A stretch of DNA of 64,000 bases, from assembly GCA_033980235.1 (NCBI GenBank), contig CM067072.1:13776371-13840370 (forward strand). The letters run 5' to 3'. Shown in pieces: positions 1-12,026 of the stretch. Origin of the DNA: Diadema setosum. Lineage: Eukaryota; Echinodermata; Echinoidea; Diadematoida; Diadematidae. The notes under the pieces were generated by a model. The model made no database searches. It worked only from the letters and a program-made list of their open reading frames with translations, and had not been told where the DNA came from. Every line of letters starts with the position of its first letter. Within the stretch, counting starts at the first letter, position 1. The position numbers and the translations under genes were made by a program.

Positions 1-493
1 ACTGCCTTGCTTCCCCAATAAAGTTCTAAAGAGTTGTACGTAGTAACCGAATGGTTGGATGGTATGTTCCAAAACAAATTATTAGATTGAATTGATCTAG
101 GACTGGGCATTATTGTTTGTCTTCACTTGCCCATTTGTCATTAGGCAAGTGAAATCTTCAATATCCTTTTTTTTTCTTGCCCCAAAATGTTTCCCATATA
201 TTAGTTGGCTAATGTAATGTGATTTCATAGTTTACATGTACAAAAAAAAAAGTCACTTTCCAATCAGACAAGGAACTTTCTGCAGTCGTTTATTTTCAGT
301 TGTCGTCATTACAATTTTACTTGCCCTTGTTACAATGTTGAATGTGGGGAAGTACTAATGGCAGTTATTACTTGTGATTAACAGTATTTGTTTCTCCCAA
401 GAGTTCCTACATGCATCTAGTTAACCATGTTCTTACAGGCCTACATAGACATTTTTTTTTATTCAATCCTCTCTATGCTATTACTAATTACAG

Positions 494-630
494 GGTTCAG
501 CTGGCAGCATTGCATTACAGTGTACAACACAAATCCAGACCGGAGGCAAGCTCGAGGTGCAACAGGTGATCTGCTCTACAAGTACCAGATTGTGAAGCCG
601 AAATACAAGGCTGGGTCTTCTAGTGTGAAG
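494..630 (+). CDS. Putative exon of unrecognised gene, duplicate copy A
   Basis: A strong acceptor (T-run, TCTCTCT, a CTAAT branch-like site, then TTACAG) precedes this block. Two readings are possible. With a donor at GTGAAG|GTTCGT (630) the frame gives FSWQHCITV through YKAGSSSVK. With a donor at CAACAG|GTGATC (565) another frame gives GSAGSIALQC through KLEVQQ. The 6-base deletion in the second copy keeps the first frame open, which slightly favours it. No family was recognised. The preservation of the whole exon in both duplicate copies suggests it may be functional. Confidence 0.35.
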
Positions 631-1137
631 GTTCGTAAAGAATGGCGTAGATATTTTATGCAATATTGGAAGAAAATGAATTCACGTTACAAGACCAATT
701 ACAATGAAGAGAAAAATATTAGAATGGCACAATTTGTCAACTACACATTTTATTATTTGTTTGTCTTTGTAGAAGCATGGCTTTCTTGACCACTGAATAC
801 ACATAAAATGCTCAATTTTAAAAGGTCCCAAAATGTTTCCCATATTAGTTGACTAATGTAATGTGATTTCATAGTTTACATGTACAAAAAAAAAGTCACT
901 TTCCAATCAGACAAGGAACTTTCTGCAGTCGTTTATTTTCAGTTGTCGTCATTACAATTTCACTTGCCCTGGTTACAATGTTGAATGTGGGGAAGTACTA
1001 ATGGCAGTTATTATTTGTGATTAACAGTATTTGTTTCTCCCAAGAGTTCCTACATGCTTCTAGTTAACCATGTTCTTACAGGCCTACATAGACTTTTTTT
1101 TTTAATTCAATCCTCTCTATGCTATTACTAATTACAG

Positions 1138-1268
1138 GGTTCAGCTGGCAGCATTGCATTACAGTGTGCAACACAAATCCAGACCGGAGGCAAGCTCGAG
1201 GTGCAACAGGTGATCTGCTCTACCAGATTGTGAAGCCGAAATACAAGGCTGGGTCTTCTAGTGTGAAG
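1138..1268 (+). CDS. Putative exon of unrecognised gene, duplicate copy B
   Basis: This is the second copy of the exon candidate at 494-630, with the same acceptor context and the same alternative donors. It differs by a two-codon in-frame deletion and two base changes. Both copies have length 2 modulo 3, so exchanging one for the other keeps the downstream frame, as expected for alternative or mutually exclusive exons. It could also be a dead duplicate. Confidence 0.35.
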
Positions 1269-1515
1269 GTTCGTAAAGAATGGTGTAGATATTTTATGCA
1301 ATATTGGAAGAAAATGAATTCATGTTACAAGACCAATTACAATGAAGAGAAAAATATTAGAATGGCACAATTTGTCAACTACACATTTTATTATTTGTTT
1401 GTCTTTGTAGAAGCATGGCTTTCTTGACCACTGAGTACACATAAAATGATCAATTTTAAAAGGTCAAGATATACATTTTCTCTTTTTTTTTTAGGGGGGG
1501 GGGGTGGAGGGGCAG

Positions 1516-1664
1516 GTCTTATGCCTGTTCCACTAATCAGAAGTCATAGAAGGGAGGCAGTCAGTTTTCCATTCCCGAAGACCAACACTCCACATTCCAT
1601 GACCAATGGCTACTTTGGCATTCTCAAATCAAGTCTTTGCATTGAGGACAAACCCCAATTTTGA
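1516..1664 (+). CDS. Possible exon or open stretch, unrecognised
   Basis: After a T-run, a G-run and an AG there is an open frame that ends in TGA and includes VPLIRSHRREAVSFPFPK and NGYFGILKSS. The composition looks protein-like and the position between other exon candidates fits. The acceptor is poor because a G-run separates the pyrimidine tract from the AG. No family was recognised. Confidence 0.2.
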
Positions 1665-1817
1665 TATGAATTTGCAAAGATTTTTTTAATGTCATTATCA
1701 AAATGGTGGTTTCTGTTCATGACACCTCAAGGACTTTGTTGCTAATAACCAATGCAAACATCTTAATTCCATCTATTTTGTGTGTCCCTTTGTTTCTTTC
1801 TGTTGAATTTTCTACAG

Positions 1818-1900
1818 CACATGTTGATGATGTCCTTTCTGCTGTTGTGGAGTACGATGACAAAACTCCTGCATCCTGCCAGCCTTTAACGCCTCCCCTT
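1818..1900 (+). CDS. Putative exon of unrecognised gene
   Basis: An acceptor (TTTCTGTTGAATTTTCTACAG) opens an 83-nt exon that ends at the good donor CCCCTT|GTGAGT. It starts with two bases of a split codon, then reads HVDDVLSAVVEYDDKTPASC and ends QPLTPPL in phase 0. If the donor is not used, the frame runs on to a TGA at 1973-1975, which would make this a terminal exon with a 3' untranslated region after it. The exon candidate at 3390-3479 begins in the matching phase, which favours splicing. Confidence 0.4.
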
Positions 1901-1975
1901 GTGAGTGCCATCGTGTGTCATCCAAGGGAGGAAGTTATTGAATATCACAGGAGACAATTTGCTCCTGACAAATGA

Positions 1976-3300
1976 TGTGATGGTTTCAGGAATCCTTGCA
2001 ATTGAGATTGAAGTTCATATTATGTACAATATGATACAAATTTTTTGTGGAATGATTTTTTCATCTGTTCTTCTGTCAGATGTTGGATACAACACTCAAA
2101 ATTTTGTTATGCATACCCAGCATTCTTATGCGCTCTAATTATGAGTGATCATCTAAAGACAAGATAAGATCACCTTGGTTACTGTTGTGTCCCGTCTGTA
2201 TAACATGTATGTAGCATTTCATCACAAACAATATGATGCCAACTTGATATAGTGTTTCAAAGACCATTTCTTTGCCAATTGAATATTGTCCTTTTAATAG
2301 CAAAATCATAATTCATTTGCAATACAGGAGTCATGTGGATACAAAAGGAAAACTGTGTATTCTTTTGTTGGTGTTTAAAGCATAAATGACCATATTTATG
2401 GACAGATGAGCTTGCATTCTTAACACTATTCTGTAGAGATATTTAGTGTTGTATTAAAATGGTAAGTTTAGAAGATTTCTACATGAATGCTGTCCCTTAC
2501 TATGGTTTTATCATAGCATGTTTGCTGTTATAGATAAGAGCTCATCACTCTTATGATCAAATATTGATATTTTTGACAAGATAATTTAGAATCATATGTG
2601 CATGCATTATAGAACACAACACACTCAAAAGGGATTGAAAAAAAATTGTATATACATGTAGTTTTGAGAAGAAATGCAATAATTTACTCTTGGTATATGA
2701 TTCACAGATTTATGAAAAAGGAGAACAAGATGTGTTCTAAGCATTAACATTTTACATAATCTTCATCTGTGTTTAAGCAGACTTAGGCCCAGTTACTCAA
2801 GTTCCGAGACCTGGAATGCATCCACAGGGAGAATCCGCACTCATAATGCGATGCTTAAGTCTAGTTGGGGAATTATTCTGTTGATATCTATTATACATGT
2901 AGTTCTCCATACATAATCATTGAAGTCAAGCATTAAAAGTTAAGCATTGTTTTTTCTTATGAATATGGTGTCAGGGGTCTTATGAAAGAACAATTGCTAG
3001 GTCACTCAAACTCAGACATTCATAATTATTCATGCAGATAGGTACTTCTGAAAATGTGCACACAAGCAAACACCCACATGCACATATGCTCACATACATT
3101 CACACATTTGTACACATTTTTAAATGTGTGAAAGATTGAATAACATCACTCACCTGTATTGTTTTGTATATGTACACTTGCAATACATAATTATTTCTAT
3201 CCTAAATTTGAGTTCTGTAGAGATTTCTGTATAGTGAAGAAGAAATCACAAAGCTTTTGATTCAATGTTAACATGAGAATGTCTCATAATATTGATATGA
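1976..3300 (+). other. Intron or 3' UTR, no gene seen
   Basis: AT-rich sequence without a convincing exon or repeat. It is either the intron between the candidates at 1818-1900 and 3390-3479, or a 3' untranslated region if the TGA at 1973-1975 is used. TACATGTA-type words are frequent here, as elsewhere in the window. Confidence 0.4.
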
Positions 3301-3389
3301 AATATACAGTATGTATGTGGAAAAGATAACTCTTCCGGACTGATTTGATGTCAAATGTGGATGTCACTCATGCGTGCTTGACTGACCAG

Positions 3390-3479
3390 CTGCCATTGAT
3401 CCAGTGGAATAAATCCCATTTTGTTCCAACATTAGGATATGGAGATAACACACTGGTAGGGTTTTACAATCTCACTCCT
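3390..3479 (+). CDS. Putative exon of unrecognised gene
   Basis: This 90-nt, phase-0 stretch lies between an acceptor (CTTGACTGACCAG) and a consensus donor (CTCCT|GTAAGTAC). It encodes 30 residues beginning LPLIQWNKSHFVPTLGYGD and ending VGFYNLTP. Phase and strand fit the exon candidate at 1818-1900. The protein was not recognised. Confidence 0.35.
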
Positions 3480-3549
3480 GTAAGTACAATACCCCTCCCC
3501 TACTTTTCCTCACTCCCTTTTACTAATTTTCTTTGGTCTCCTATCTATA

Positions 3550-3900
3550 CACACATCAACACACACACACACACACCCTTTGCCATACTACACACATACC
3601 CACAAACACCTTCAAACAGGCATCACTTGAACACTCCCACCAACATGCAAATCGCATACATATGTACAATGCCATACAAATCTTACCTGTACATATATCT
3701 ATGAGGGGAATATTTCTATCCATTCCATGAGGGGGAACATCAGACAAACATAGGGCAAATATATCAATGATATATTCATCCTATGTGTGTCTGATGTTGG
3801 TGTGTGTTTGTATCTGATATGCATGAGTGTACTGAGGGTGTGTGTATATGTGTATGTTTGTGCATTTTCATGTGTCTGTATGAAGCTAATCTTTTTTTGT
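3550..3900. repeat. CA/TG-rich low-complexity stretch
   Basis: Short (CA)n runs around 3555-3615 are followed by TG-rich sequence at 3785-3870. The open frames over this stretch are products of the repeat and are not treated as genes. Confidence 0.7.
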
Positions 3901-4385
3901 TAATAAGGATGAATTTATACTGCATGTACTGTATTACTACAACCGCTCCAACTACATATAGAAAACACAACACACTTTTTTTTTTTCCATTTGCTTACAA
4001 AATATAATTGGTGTAATCAGCTGGAAGGAATGTTTGACAAATGAATACTGGTTCATGACAGAATACTACTATATGAGCCAGCTACATTCCAGTTCAATGA
4101 GTTCGTAACTAGACTTGGTCCTGTTCTCTAAATAGAGGCTGTGAAGCTATTGCCGAAAAGGCTACAGCATCTTAATTGTATTAGATCGTTGTTTGTTTTT
4201 TGTGACCATGATTGACAACATAGCTGTTCAACATGTCAATTCTACACAATCAAAATTACCTTCAGTTGTATGGTTGTGAAAGTGTCATTTTCCAATTGCT
4301 AAAACATGCAGTAGATCTACATTACAAAAGAGAGAGGGGGAGCATAGTAAGAGTAAGAATTGAGACAAGAGTGCATTTGACATAC

Positions 4386-4502
4386 GGTCGAATCTTGTTA
4401 TAATGAGGTACATTATGGGACCAGAGATATCACTCCTGTATATCAAGATCTTGTTATAACTACAGTTTGTCATAACACTGCTTATAATATTGAGGTTCCA
4501 CT
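4386..4502. repeat. TTGTTATAA-rich repeat remnant
   Basis: The words CTTGTTATAATGAGG, CTTGTTATAACTA and ATAACACTGCTTATAATATTGAGG resemble the termini of the TA-flanked pogo-like elements at 31459-31654 and 41124-41297. Clear ends are missing, so this is probably an old fragment. Confidence 0.35.
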
Positions 4503-4963
4503 AACATGCATCAATAAATTACAATAAAATACAATGTACTGTAGATCATTTGTACAGAGAAGCTGAAGTCCAACAGCATGTTTCTCAGCTGTGTGCCTTG
4601 ATGAGTTGGTGTTGGACGCTACATATCATCAGTATACCCAACATACCGGTAATGGACAAGGTGTCTGACAAAGTATACATGTGACATTTCGCAATGTACA
4701 AACTTATCTGATGCATTTCTACACTGTGACCACATTCCCGTTAAGCAGATCGCAATGTGACAAGTTGTCACATTCTACACTCAATATCAGTGCTGCATAT
4801 ACAGTCTTATTACACCCTGTGCAAAATGAAAGCCTGTCACTATTTCTGATGGATGAGTTTATCAGATTTTTCTAACAGCAGAAGATGGCAGTAGGACTCT
4901 CACATTTTGGCCCAGAAATGTCCAGCATCATCTCACCAGTTACCGGTATGCAACATGTCTTGA

Positions 4964-5345
4964 TCGCCTGATATTGAAACAAAAGTGAAACAAGATGGAA
5001 TGCAAAAGGAGTAAAATGTGATAATCCTATTATATGACATCATGTGTTCATCTAGGAATTTATCTTGAGAATAGGATTTAAATTAGACAATGTAAATGGG
5101 ACCCATGGGGTATGGTAGTCATTATTTTGGGGACGACTGTATAATGGCAGGATAAAATACATGTATAAAAACATGTATTGACTGCCTGAAATTGAAACAA
5201 AAATGAAATGAAATGGAATGCAATGGAATGCAAAGGGACTAAAATTTGATAATATATTACATAAGTGTTACTCTAGAAATCGTGAGAACAGGAATAAAAT
5301 TACACAATGTGAATGGATCTTTCATATGTAGAATCGTATAATGAC
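4964..5345. repeat. Diverged tandem duplication (period about 210 bp)
   Basis: The stretch 4964-5140 (CCTGATATTGAAACAAAAGT onward) is repeated in diverged form at 5180-5345 (CCTGAAATTGAAACAAAAAT onward). The order of shared words is the same, ending in the AATGGGAC/AATGGATC region. No coding potential is seen. Confidence 0.6.
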
Positions 5346-5491
5346 ACCATAAAATTCATTAGGAAATTATCAGGGATATGAAAAAAGCCTAATATTTATT
5401 GCAACATTTGGAAAATAAAATAGGGAATTAAATGTGCCTAACAAACTCACTTGTTATCTGCAGCATTTGTTCAAGCACCTTCTCCATAGGC

Positions 5492-5709
5492 CTACTGTTG
5501 GGTGTCCTGGTAGCTTCCAGTTTCTTTCGCCCATTCATCGAGGCCCACAGTTGAGAAACCTGGATGTGCTATAATACAGCGCATTGGAGCATCGAAATGT
5601 CTTTCGTTGTACCGTAATTCTCAATCTTGTCCATTATGTGCTCTGTCTCTTTGCAGCAAACGGATTCCCTGGCAGTGGTCATGTGGGAACACAGCTGCGA
5701 CAGAGGCAC
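5492..5709 (-). pseudogene. P2X7-like C-terminal cysteine domain, frameshifted
   Basis: On the minus strand a very good acceptor (T-run, CTTTGTTTTCAG) opens an exon in which three frames together spell the P2X7 intracellular (ballast-type) domain. One frame begins CLCRSC, resembling the C-x-C-G-x-C start. The next gives MTTARESVCCKE, including the hallmark adjacent cysteines after T-x-x-E. A third gives CIIAHPGFSTVGLDEWAKE, the usual I-x-x-H-P-G-F block, and ends at a TAG at 5492-5494. Moving from one block to the next needs two frameshifts, near the ACATG and near TGCGCTG, so this copy looks disabled unless the assembly is wrong. The domain is known from vertebrate P2X7 and from many stand-alone invertebrate proteins. 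No P2X channel part is present. Confidence 0.65.
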
Positions 5710-5719
5710 CTGAAAACAA

Positions 5720-6600
5720 AGAAAACATGAAAAAAAAAGAAGAAACATAACGAACAACACATTCCTATTTCCTTCTTTGTGTTTATTAGTTGGTGTTTTG
5801 AAGTATGTACTGCACTGTCACACAATGAGGTTTAGACTATAGGCCTATTAGTCATTAGTGAAATCATTGTTTGAGTTCTAGGCAAGTGTGAACAAAATAT
5901 CGTTCATGACTAGGCCTGTAGGAACCCCTACTGCCAGAGAGGTTACCACTGATACCAGACTCTTCAAACCACTGCTTAGCCCAGCCACATACAGTAATTG
6001 AAATTGCAGTTATGGTATGGCCGGCAAACACTTGTACCTTATTGCAAACAGCAGTTTTTCACTTATCCTTTCATAACTTGTCTTGTGCTCGGCAATTTAC
6101 ATGTGAAACTGTAGTAGGAGGGCCTAGTGGAAACAAACTTGGTTGGAATTTACCAGTCGATTACCTCATGATAGGAAGGTCCTTGGGGCCAGAGAAATGA
6201 CCTCCTTATATACCGGGTACATGCGTATACAGGTACAGTACTATGAATTACATCAAAGTTTATACCAGGACTCAAGTAAAATACTGTTAAATGCGGGAAA
6301 AACAATCGGGATCTGAAAATCAGTTTGTCCTTGTGACATTATGAATGAGATCGAGAGATATGAGAGCTCAAGTATGACATCTGCCTCGCCAGCTCAGTGC
6401 ATAGCCTTTCAATTCATACCGTCGTTTACCGATGTCCCTCTTCCACTCCAGTTTCACGTTCATGTTGTATTGTAAACAAAATTCTGTTTTGATTTTTCCG
6501 ACCCCAATCGACCTGCATTCTGTAAAAAAATTAACGTTAGGCCTAACGTTAGAGTGAACTATCTAGACTCTCAGCGTACTTGATACTAATGATAGTTACC
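5720..6600. other. No gene recognised
   Basis: Mixed-composition sequence upstream of the P2X7-like exon on the minus strand. No exon with good borders was seen. It may be an intron of that former gene. Confidence 0.4.
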
Positions 6601-6609
6601 AATTATTAT

Positions 6610-6975
6610 CTTCCAAGTCCCAACCTCGTCGCGGGCTCGTTGCCATCACCCTGTTCCTCGAGCAGCATCCTCACGGGCCACTGCCCCGGGGGCGGGAGGT
6701 GAAGAGTCGGGTTCATATACTCCAGAACGGTACGGCTACGGGCGGGATGAACTCAATACAGATTAGATTTAGGGTTGCGTGGGGCTGGAGCTGGAGCTGA
6801 CGAGGGGCTGCTTTACCTTCGCCTTCATCATCTCGGTGGGGGTAGCAGCCAGAAAGGCGAATCCAGGTCTGAATCCATATTGAGAACACTGTCTTGTTGA
6901 CCACGTACTGCTACCAGCTTGTTTACCGTGTATAAAGCTAATGCAACGCGATCTCCGCGGAGCTAGCTAGCAAAG
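6610..6975. promoter_or_regulatory. GC- and CpG-rich segment, possible promoter
   Basis: This stretch is much richer in G+C and CpG than its surroundings (CCTCGTCGCGGGCTCG, CCCCGGGGGCGGGAGG, GCGATCTCCGCGGAGC). Such islands often mark first exons or promoters. Orientation is not clear; it could serve the former P2X7-like gene to its left on the minus strand. No start codon with a convincing donor was found. Confidence 0.25.
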
Positions 6976-7055
6976 TATGCTGTTATCGTAAAAATTAGAG
7001 TGCCATCCAGTCTCCAGTTGAAATTTGTTGTTATCATCCATGCACACACACAGAG

Positions 7056-7885
7056 TCACAATGTACGGTCAGCAGTAAAAGCGGCTGTCTGTACGTCTAC
7101 TTGTCTTTTTCTCTCGCAGAAAATATCTAGTTTTTTCCAAACGTAAACTGGATCCAAAAAGGCAATTATCATAGGTAAAGTGTTCAAAAAAAAAGTCAGT
7201 GGCGTCACTGGGCCTCTACTAAAATGTCTAAACAACATATTCAAATCACTTTTGGGACGCAAAGATTGTCAGAGCTGGTTAAATCTTGATTTAAAAATAG
7301 ATAAAGTTTCACTCATTTTACATTGCCAACGCATTAGACGAACTCGGTGGCTTCGAGGGGTCTCCCCCCTCATACGTCAAATCGCATAAGCCAATCAGCT
7401 GCCAATTTTGGGGGGCGTTCCCAAATCAGTGAACATTTTGAGCGATTTCTTGTTACTGAGCAATTTTTGGTGGATAAAAACGCCAGAATCGTGTTAGTGA
7501 GCTCAAATACCTTCTATATAGCCCCAATGTCCGAGTTAAAAGACTCCCCCTTTAAGCTAATTGTACACTAGAACCAATTGAAAAACAGCCAGAAATGATC
7601 CTCGAGTTGGACGCTGCCAACAATCTTAAAACATCAAATTATTTTGCTTGAGGCGACAGGAAGATGAAGAAAAAGATGGTGTGTTAATCAGTTTTCATGA
7701 CTCTCAAGACGGTTAATGATAACTAATCCGACTCAGCCCTGAATCAAAGCTCTGTAACTACTCCCTCATCTTTATGGTCGCCATAGCTTGCATGAGTATG
7801 TCTTTTCTTGCCTTCATTAATATGTTCAGACGATACGCTTTCCCACTGCTTGTGTTTAGTGTTTCTTGCTGCCAGTGTGTGCGTC

Positions 7886-7919
<34 letters not shown>

Positions 7920-9360
7920 TGTGTGATTGTGCGTGTGTGTTTGTGTTGGGTGTGTTTGAGTTTGTTCATTACTCTACGTATAAGATCATAGACGGTTGTA
8001 TCAAACGTTTGTCCATAAGATTGCACTTTTTTCTTAAGCCAACAAGGAAACGGAGGAGAGGGTATGGGGGAGGGGTTGTCAAGATTTGTAATATATACAT
8101 AACGCCTCAGCATTAAATGGCGGACTTATGATTTAACGTGTTTTTCCCTATTTCTTCTCTGATAAGTCCTTTTCGATTTAGGTATTAGCACTAAAAAAGG
8201 TTCAGGGTGTTTCTGCGAAGCGTAAAAATAGAAAAGAAAAAAAAAAAGAAATCGAAACCCGTGAAGCGCTTTACTATACGTATGATATTTTAAGAAGAGA
8301 ATTGAGATATCCAAGTAGAAGATAACGAGAAGGCCGAGGACGACAATGTATTCCTTTTTGTTTATATGTCATATTGTCCCGTAAGAACATGCTTTTGTCG
8401 CGACTTTCTGGATTTAAAAGCATACAAGATGGTTCACTTCAATTCAGTTCACTTCCATTTATTTTCATTTTTTTCGACAAAAGGTGCGTAAAATTATGTT
8501 AGAGGAAAAACAAAATTCTCCATCATTAATTTGTCCGTTCAGCTGTATAACTGCACTATTTCTTTTTTTTAAATCAGACATTATAAACTCATATGTATCC
8601 TTTTTATCCCTCCGTCTCACTCTGGCATGTCTCTTTTTCTGTCGCTCGCTCTATATCCTATTTCTGAGGGAAAAAAATCTAAGAAAAGAAGGATGGACAG
8701 CAAGGAAACAGAAAAACAGACACACGGACAGACAAACAGAGTGGGGGGAATGGGGAGAAAGGAATACCAGCTGGTTTATATGTCATTATTGATGCAAGTA
8801 CAATTATATCATGATAGACGCATAGATGCCAAGTTAACGATGTTGTTTGCTTTCGATTCCAGAAAGTCGGGACAAAAGCGTGTTGTCAGGACCATATGAA
8901 ATATAGATATAAAGTATATTTTGATGTCTCCGTCCTTCTCATTGATTACATTCTCTAGAATGTAATGAGTGGTTGCTATGGTAACGTTCTGTGCGTGCTC
9001 TTTTGCCGGACAGACCGGTAATGAGCGAATATTGAAGGCGTGGTTATTTTCGTCGGTGGGGTCAACTGCAGATTCGTTTCGTCCATTCAGGGGAGCGATC
9101 GCGTGTAAAGTACTGGCTGGCCATCACGCTAGAATGGTCATTGGAATAGATGTTGAGAGAAATTAAAGCACGTTGTCGGTATGGTGACCGATCAAGGTGA
9201 TTATTAGTCTTCGTGATCTATCAATCAACGTTGGATTACTTCACCCTTCGCGCAACTCCCAGATCGCGTGAGGGTTTTGACAGCATTAACGAACGAACAG
9301 CTCTCTGTGATGCGCAAAATTAACGATTTAGTATAGTGATGCGTGCAGCTCTAGTCTATG
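7056..9360. other. Intergenic, no gene recognised
   Basis: Low-coding sequence with a (TG)n tract at 7875-7912 and purine-rich and T-rich runs. The open frames are short, lack good splice borders and look like chance. Confidence 0.4.
7875..7912. repeat. (TG)n microsatellite
   Basis: An uninterrupted TG dinucleotide run with short imperfect TG extensions on its right side up to about 7965. Confidence 0.95.
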
Positions 9361-9364
9361 CATC

Positions 9365-9606
9365 ACTCTGATAGGCGGAGGTTAGTTGCCTTTTCTTAGA
9401 AAACAACAACAACAAACAAACAAACATACAAACCTAAAGGATATTCTTCAGACTCACGTGTGTCTATTTTATAGTTAATGCAGTTTGAAACTATATGCGC
9501 CATTCTGATAGGCAGGGGTCAATTGCATTTTCTTGGAAACAAAAAATCTAAAGGATATTTTCCAGATTCACGTGTGTCTATTTAGAGTGAATGCAGTTTG
9601 AAACGC
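9365..9606. repeat. Diverged tandem duplication
   Basis: Two copies of a unit of about 125 bp. Each runs from CTGATAGGC(G/A)G(A/G)GGT through TAAAGGATATT and the CACGTGTGTCTATTT motif to AATGCAGTTTGAAAC. The first copy is expanded by an AAC/AAAC microsatellite. Confidence 0.8.
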
Positions 9607-9697
9607 TCACTTATCGCAATTCTGAATAGGCACATATTGAAATTTTCACTGAAACGTTTGAATTAAGAACAATCATAACCAACTGTGTTGTTGTTTC

Positions 9698-9990
9698 TAT
9701 CAGAAATACTTGCATGATGTATACAATTAACTTCTGGGATTTATTTCATTATTATTATTTTTTTTTTTTACAGGGCACGGGCATCATGATTAACCACCAT
9801 ACATATCGATACCATTTTCCCTGACTTCCGTTTTACAGTATTTCTATCAGAAGTACGTGCATGATGAATATGTATCTATGTGGTTTCTTTTTAACTCCAA
9901 GGCATCTTCCATACTTTTTTTTTTTTTTTTTGCAAATTGGTCTGCATATACCGTATTCTCTGACTTATGTTTTGCAGTATGCAAGCTATT
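9698..9990. repeat. Diverged tandem duplication (period about 145 bp)
   Basis: The words TTTCTATCAGAA(A/G)TAC, GCATGATG and CTGACTT(C/A)(C/T)GTTTT(A/G)CAGTAT occur twice in the same order, separated by T-runs. No coding sequence is seen. Confidence 0.6.
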
Positions 9991-10058
9991 TATCTGCTTT
10001 TTGCAACAGCTTATGTAAACATGGACACATTGCTAGAAAGTAATTCAACCCATATATC

Positions 10059-10061
<3 letters not shown>

Positions 10062-10113
<52 letters not shown>

Positions 10114-10160
10114 TTATGGGTTGTTGTTGTTGTTGTTGTTGTTGTTTTTTTTTTTTTGGG
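10062..10160. repeat. (TA)n, (TTG)n and poly-T/G tract
   Basis: A compound simple repeat: TA run to about 10113, TTG run about 10121-10145, then poly-T and poly-G. Confidence 0.95.
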
Positions 10161-10655
10161 GGGGGGTTGCATGACACTTTTTCTTCTTTTTTCTTTTACT
10201 AACTGTGTCAAGTAGGATGACATCTACTTCGAACACAAATGCCAGATAAATACAAGTTAAATTTGATTCAGTAATGATCAAAGCATATTATGTTCAGTAT
10301 GTGAGAAGTTTGACCACAAAATAGGCAAAAGCGACATTCTTAAACATTCCAAAGTAAATCCATCATCAAACAGCATAAAACAGAACTTTTCCAGTGATCC
10401 CTCACTTCTAGAATAACAAGGAATATTCTCGAAGTTATGATTAGAAATTATCCCATATTTTCTCATCATTTTCCTTGTTTTTAGCAGTCTCAAATATCTC
10501 AACTTAACAAATATGGATTTAAGTCGGTTTGCCATCAAATTCTCCACAACCATATTTACCAGTGAAACAGCCAGATGATCGTGAAGACTTTATTCCCGAA
10601 TGAAGGTGCCTCTCTTTGTTAGAAAATGACACGCGTCATTCAAGATACATTACAT

Positions 10656-11079
10656 TTAAAGAGATAGTATGGTATTGGTTGAGGTGAGAATTCAGTTTTA
10701 GTTTTTTTTTTTTGTGAGACACTTATAGAAACCACTTTATAAAATGTTAAATAGCATACAATTCTAGGCGGAATTCAAAGTTTATTTGCATAAAATCGGT
10801 TTTGAAATGGCTGAGATATCAAAAAACAAACAAACAAACAAACTAAAACAATGCGATCCCTATAAAAGGTTGGCCCACCTTTTATAAGGGTCGCTTTGTT
10901 TTGGATATCTCAGCCATTCTAAACCAATTTTAAGCAAATAAATTTTGAATTCTTCATATGAGTATTTTGTTCTTTCATATTTCATATGAAGTTTCTCTTT
11001 ATCTAAAAAAAAATCATCTTCAAAAAATGTTGGAAATGTTGGTCAACCCATCTCAACCGAAACTGTCCTATCCCTTTAA
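10656..11079. mobile_element. TTAA-flanked MITE, family A (AGGGATAGT)
   Basis: TTAA borders both ends. The inverted termini read TTAAAGAGATAGTATGGTATTGGTTGAGGTGAG at the left and the reverse complement of ACTGTCCTATCCCTTTAA at the right. An internal palindrome around CCTATAAAAGGTTGGCCCACCTTTTATAAGGG lies near the centre. It encodes no protein. A TTAA target and short termini suggest a non-autonomous piggyBac-like element. Related copies lie at 16647-17035, 56768-57157 and 62252-62531, with an end fragment near 30440-30479. Confidence 0.85.
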
Positions 11080-12026
11080 AACCAAATCTAAACCAAATAA
11101 GCCAGTTCACAGTTGCAATCTGAGCATGTGCAGATAAAGGTCATTACAGACCTTCTCTTGAAATGGATTTGCAACTGAGGTATTCAAAACCTAGATAGGG
11201 CTTCTTGACAACTTTGTTGTAAATGAACCAGGTGCAGATTGGTATTTACAGGTGAATGTGCATTCTTTCCAGCAACATTAACAAAAGCCATTCATGCAGC
11301 ACTGACATGTAAATTAACACTTCCTGCATTGCTGTTTTCAACTGCTCTTCTTTAAGACCATTCCATGTTTTGCAAAGTCTGTGGTTGGAGAGGTCCATTT
11401 GCAGACTAGTGCTAACCGTGAATTGGTTTATAGGATACATAGAGGAACGGAAATGCACATTCCCTTCCGAGTTACTTAAACCTGATTTCATTAGTGTGCA
11501 TATCGGTTTCATGCTAAGCTTACTATGCATATTGGTTTCATCACCCTACCTTTTCCTCAGGGCCGGCAGGCTGAATGCATGTTTTATATATCATAAATCA
11601 AAATGAAAGTCTTTCTGTCAAAGGAGCTTTGTATAATCGAGTTCGCTTGGGGGTCATTTTGATTGCCGAGATCTTAGTTTTCATATACGATGAGTTTGTC
11701 TTGACTGCATGCGTAATAATCGTGACAAGTACGGGCCAGTACTGGCTTTCCTGTGTATACTGTATTCAAATTCTGCTTCTTCGGTATCAACAGTAATTTA
11801 TTACACACACAGAGAATCTGAAAAAAAAAACCCAGATAAAGACCGTGTAATAAGGCCAGTCTATCTCTGAAGAGATACTTACAGACATAAATACACACAA
11901 TCTGTGTCCTACGACTATAGGCCCACCTCATGATTAACGCTCGTGTAATCACAGGCATACAATGGCAGATTTTTATCAATATCTGCAAAATACGATGCTA
12001 TTGCAAATTTTGTTCCCTCCCGGCAG

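Larger units (their letters stand above)
181..1465. repeat. 646-bp direct tandem duplication
   Basis: Two adjacent copies, 181-826 and 827 to about 1465, match over almost their whole length with scattered substitutions, a few A-run length changes and one 6-base deletion in the second copy. Both begin with the same CCCAAAATG stretch and both contain a pyrimidine-rich splice-acceptor region, an exon-like block and the same downstream stretch. This is a local duplication of an exon with its flanking introns. Confidence 0.9.

Noticed and set aside
11246..11530. 94-codon minus-strand frame with a T-W-N-x-L block, considered as a LINE end
   Set aside because: Only one weak motif. The surrounding sequence gives no reverse transcriptase blocks.
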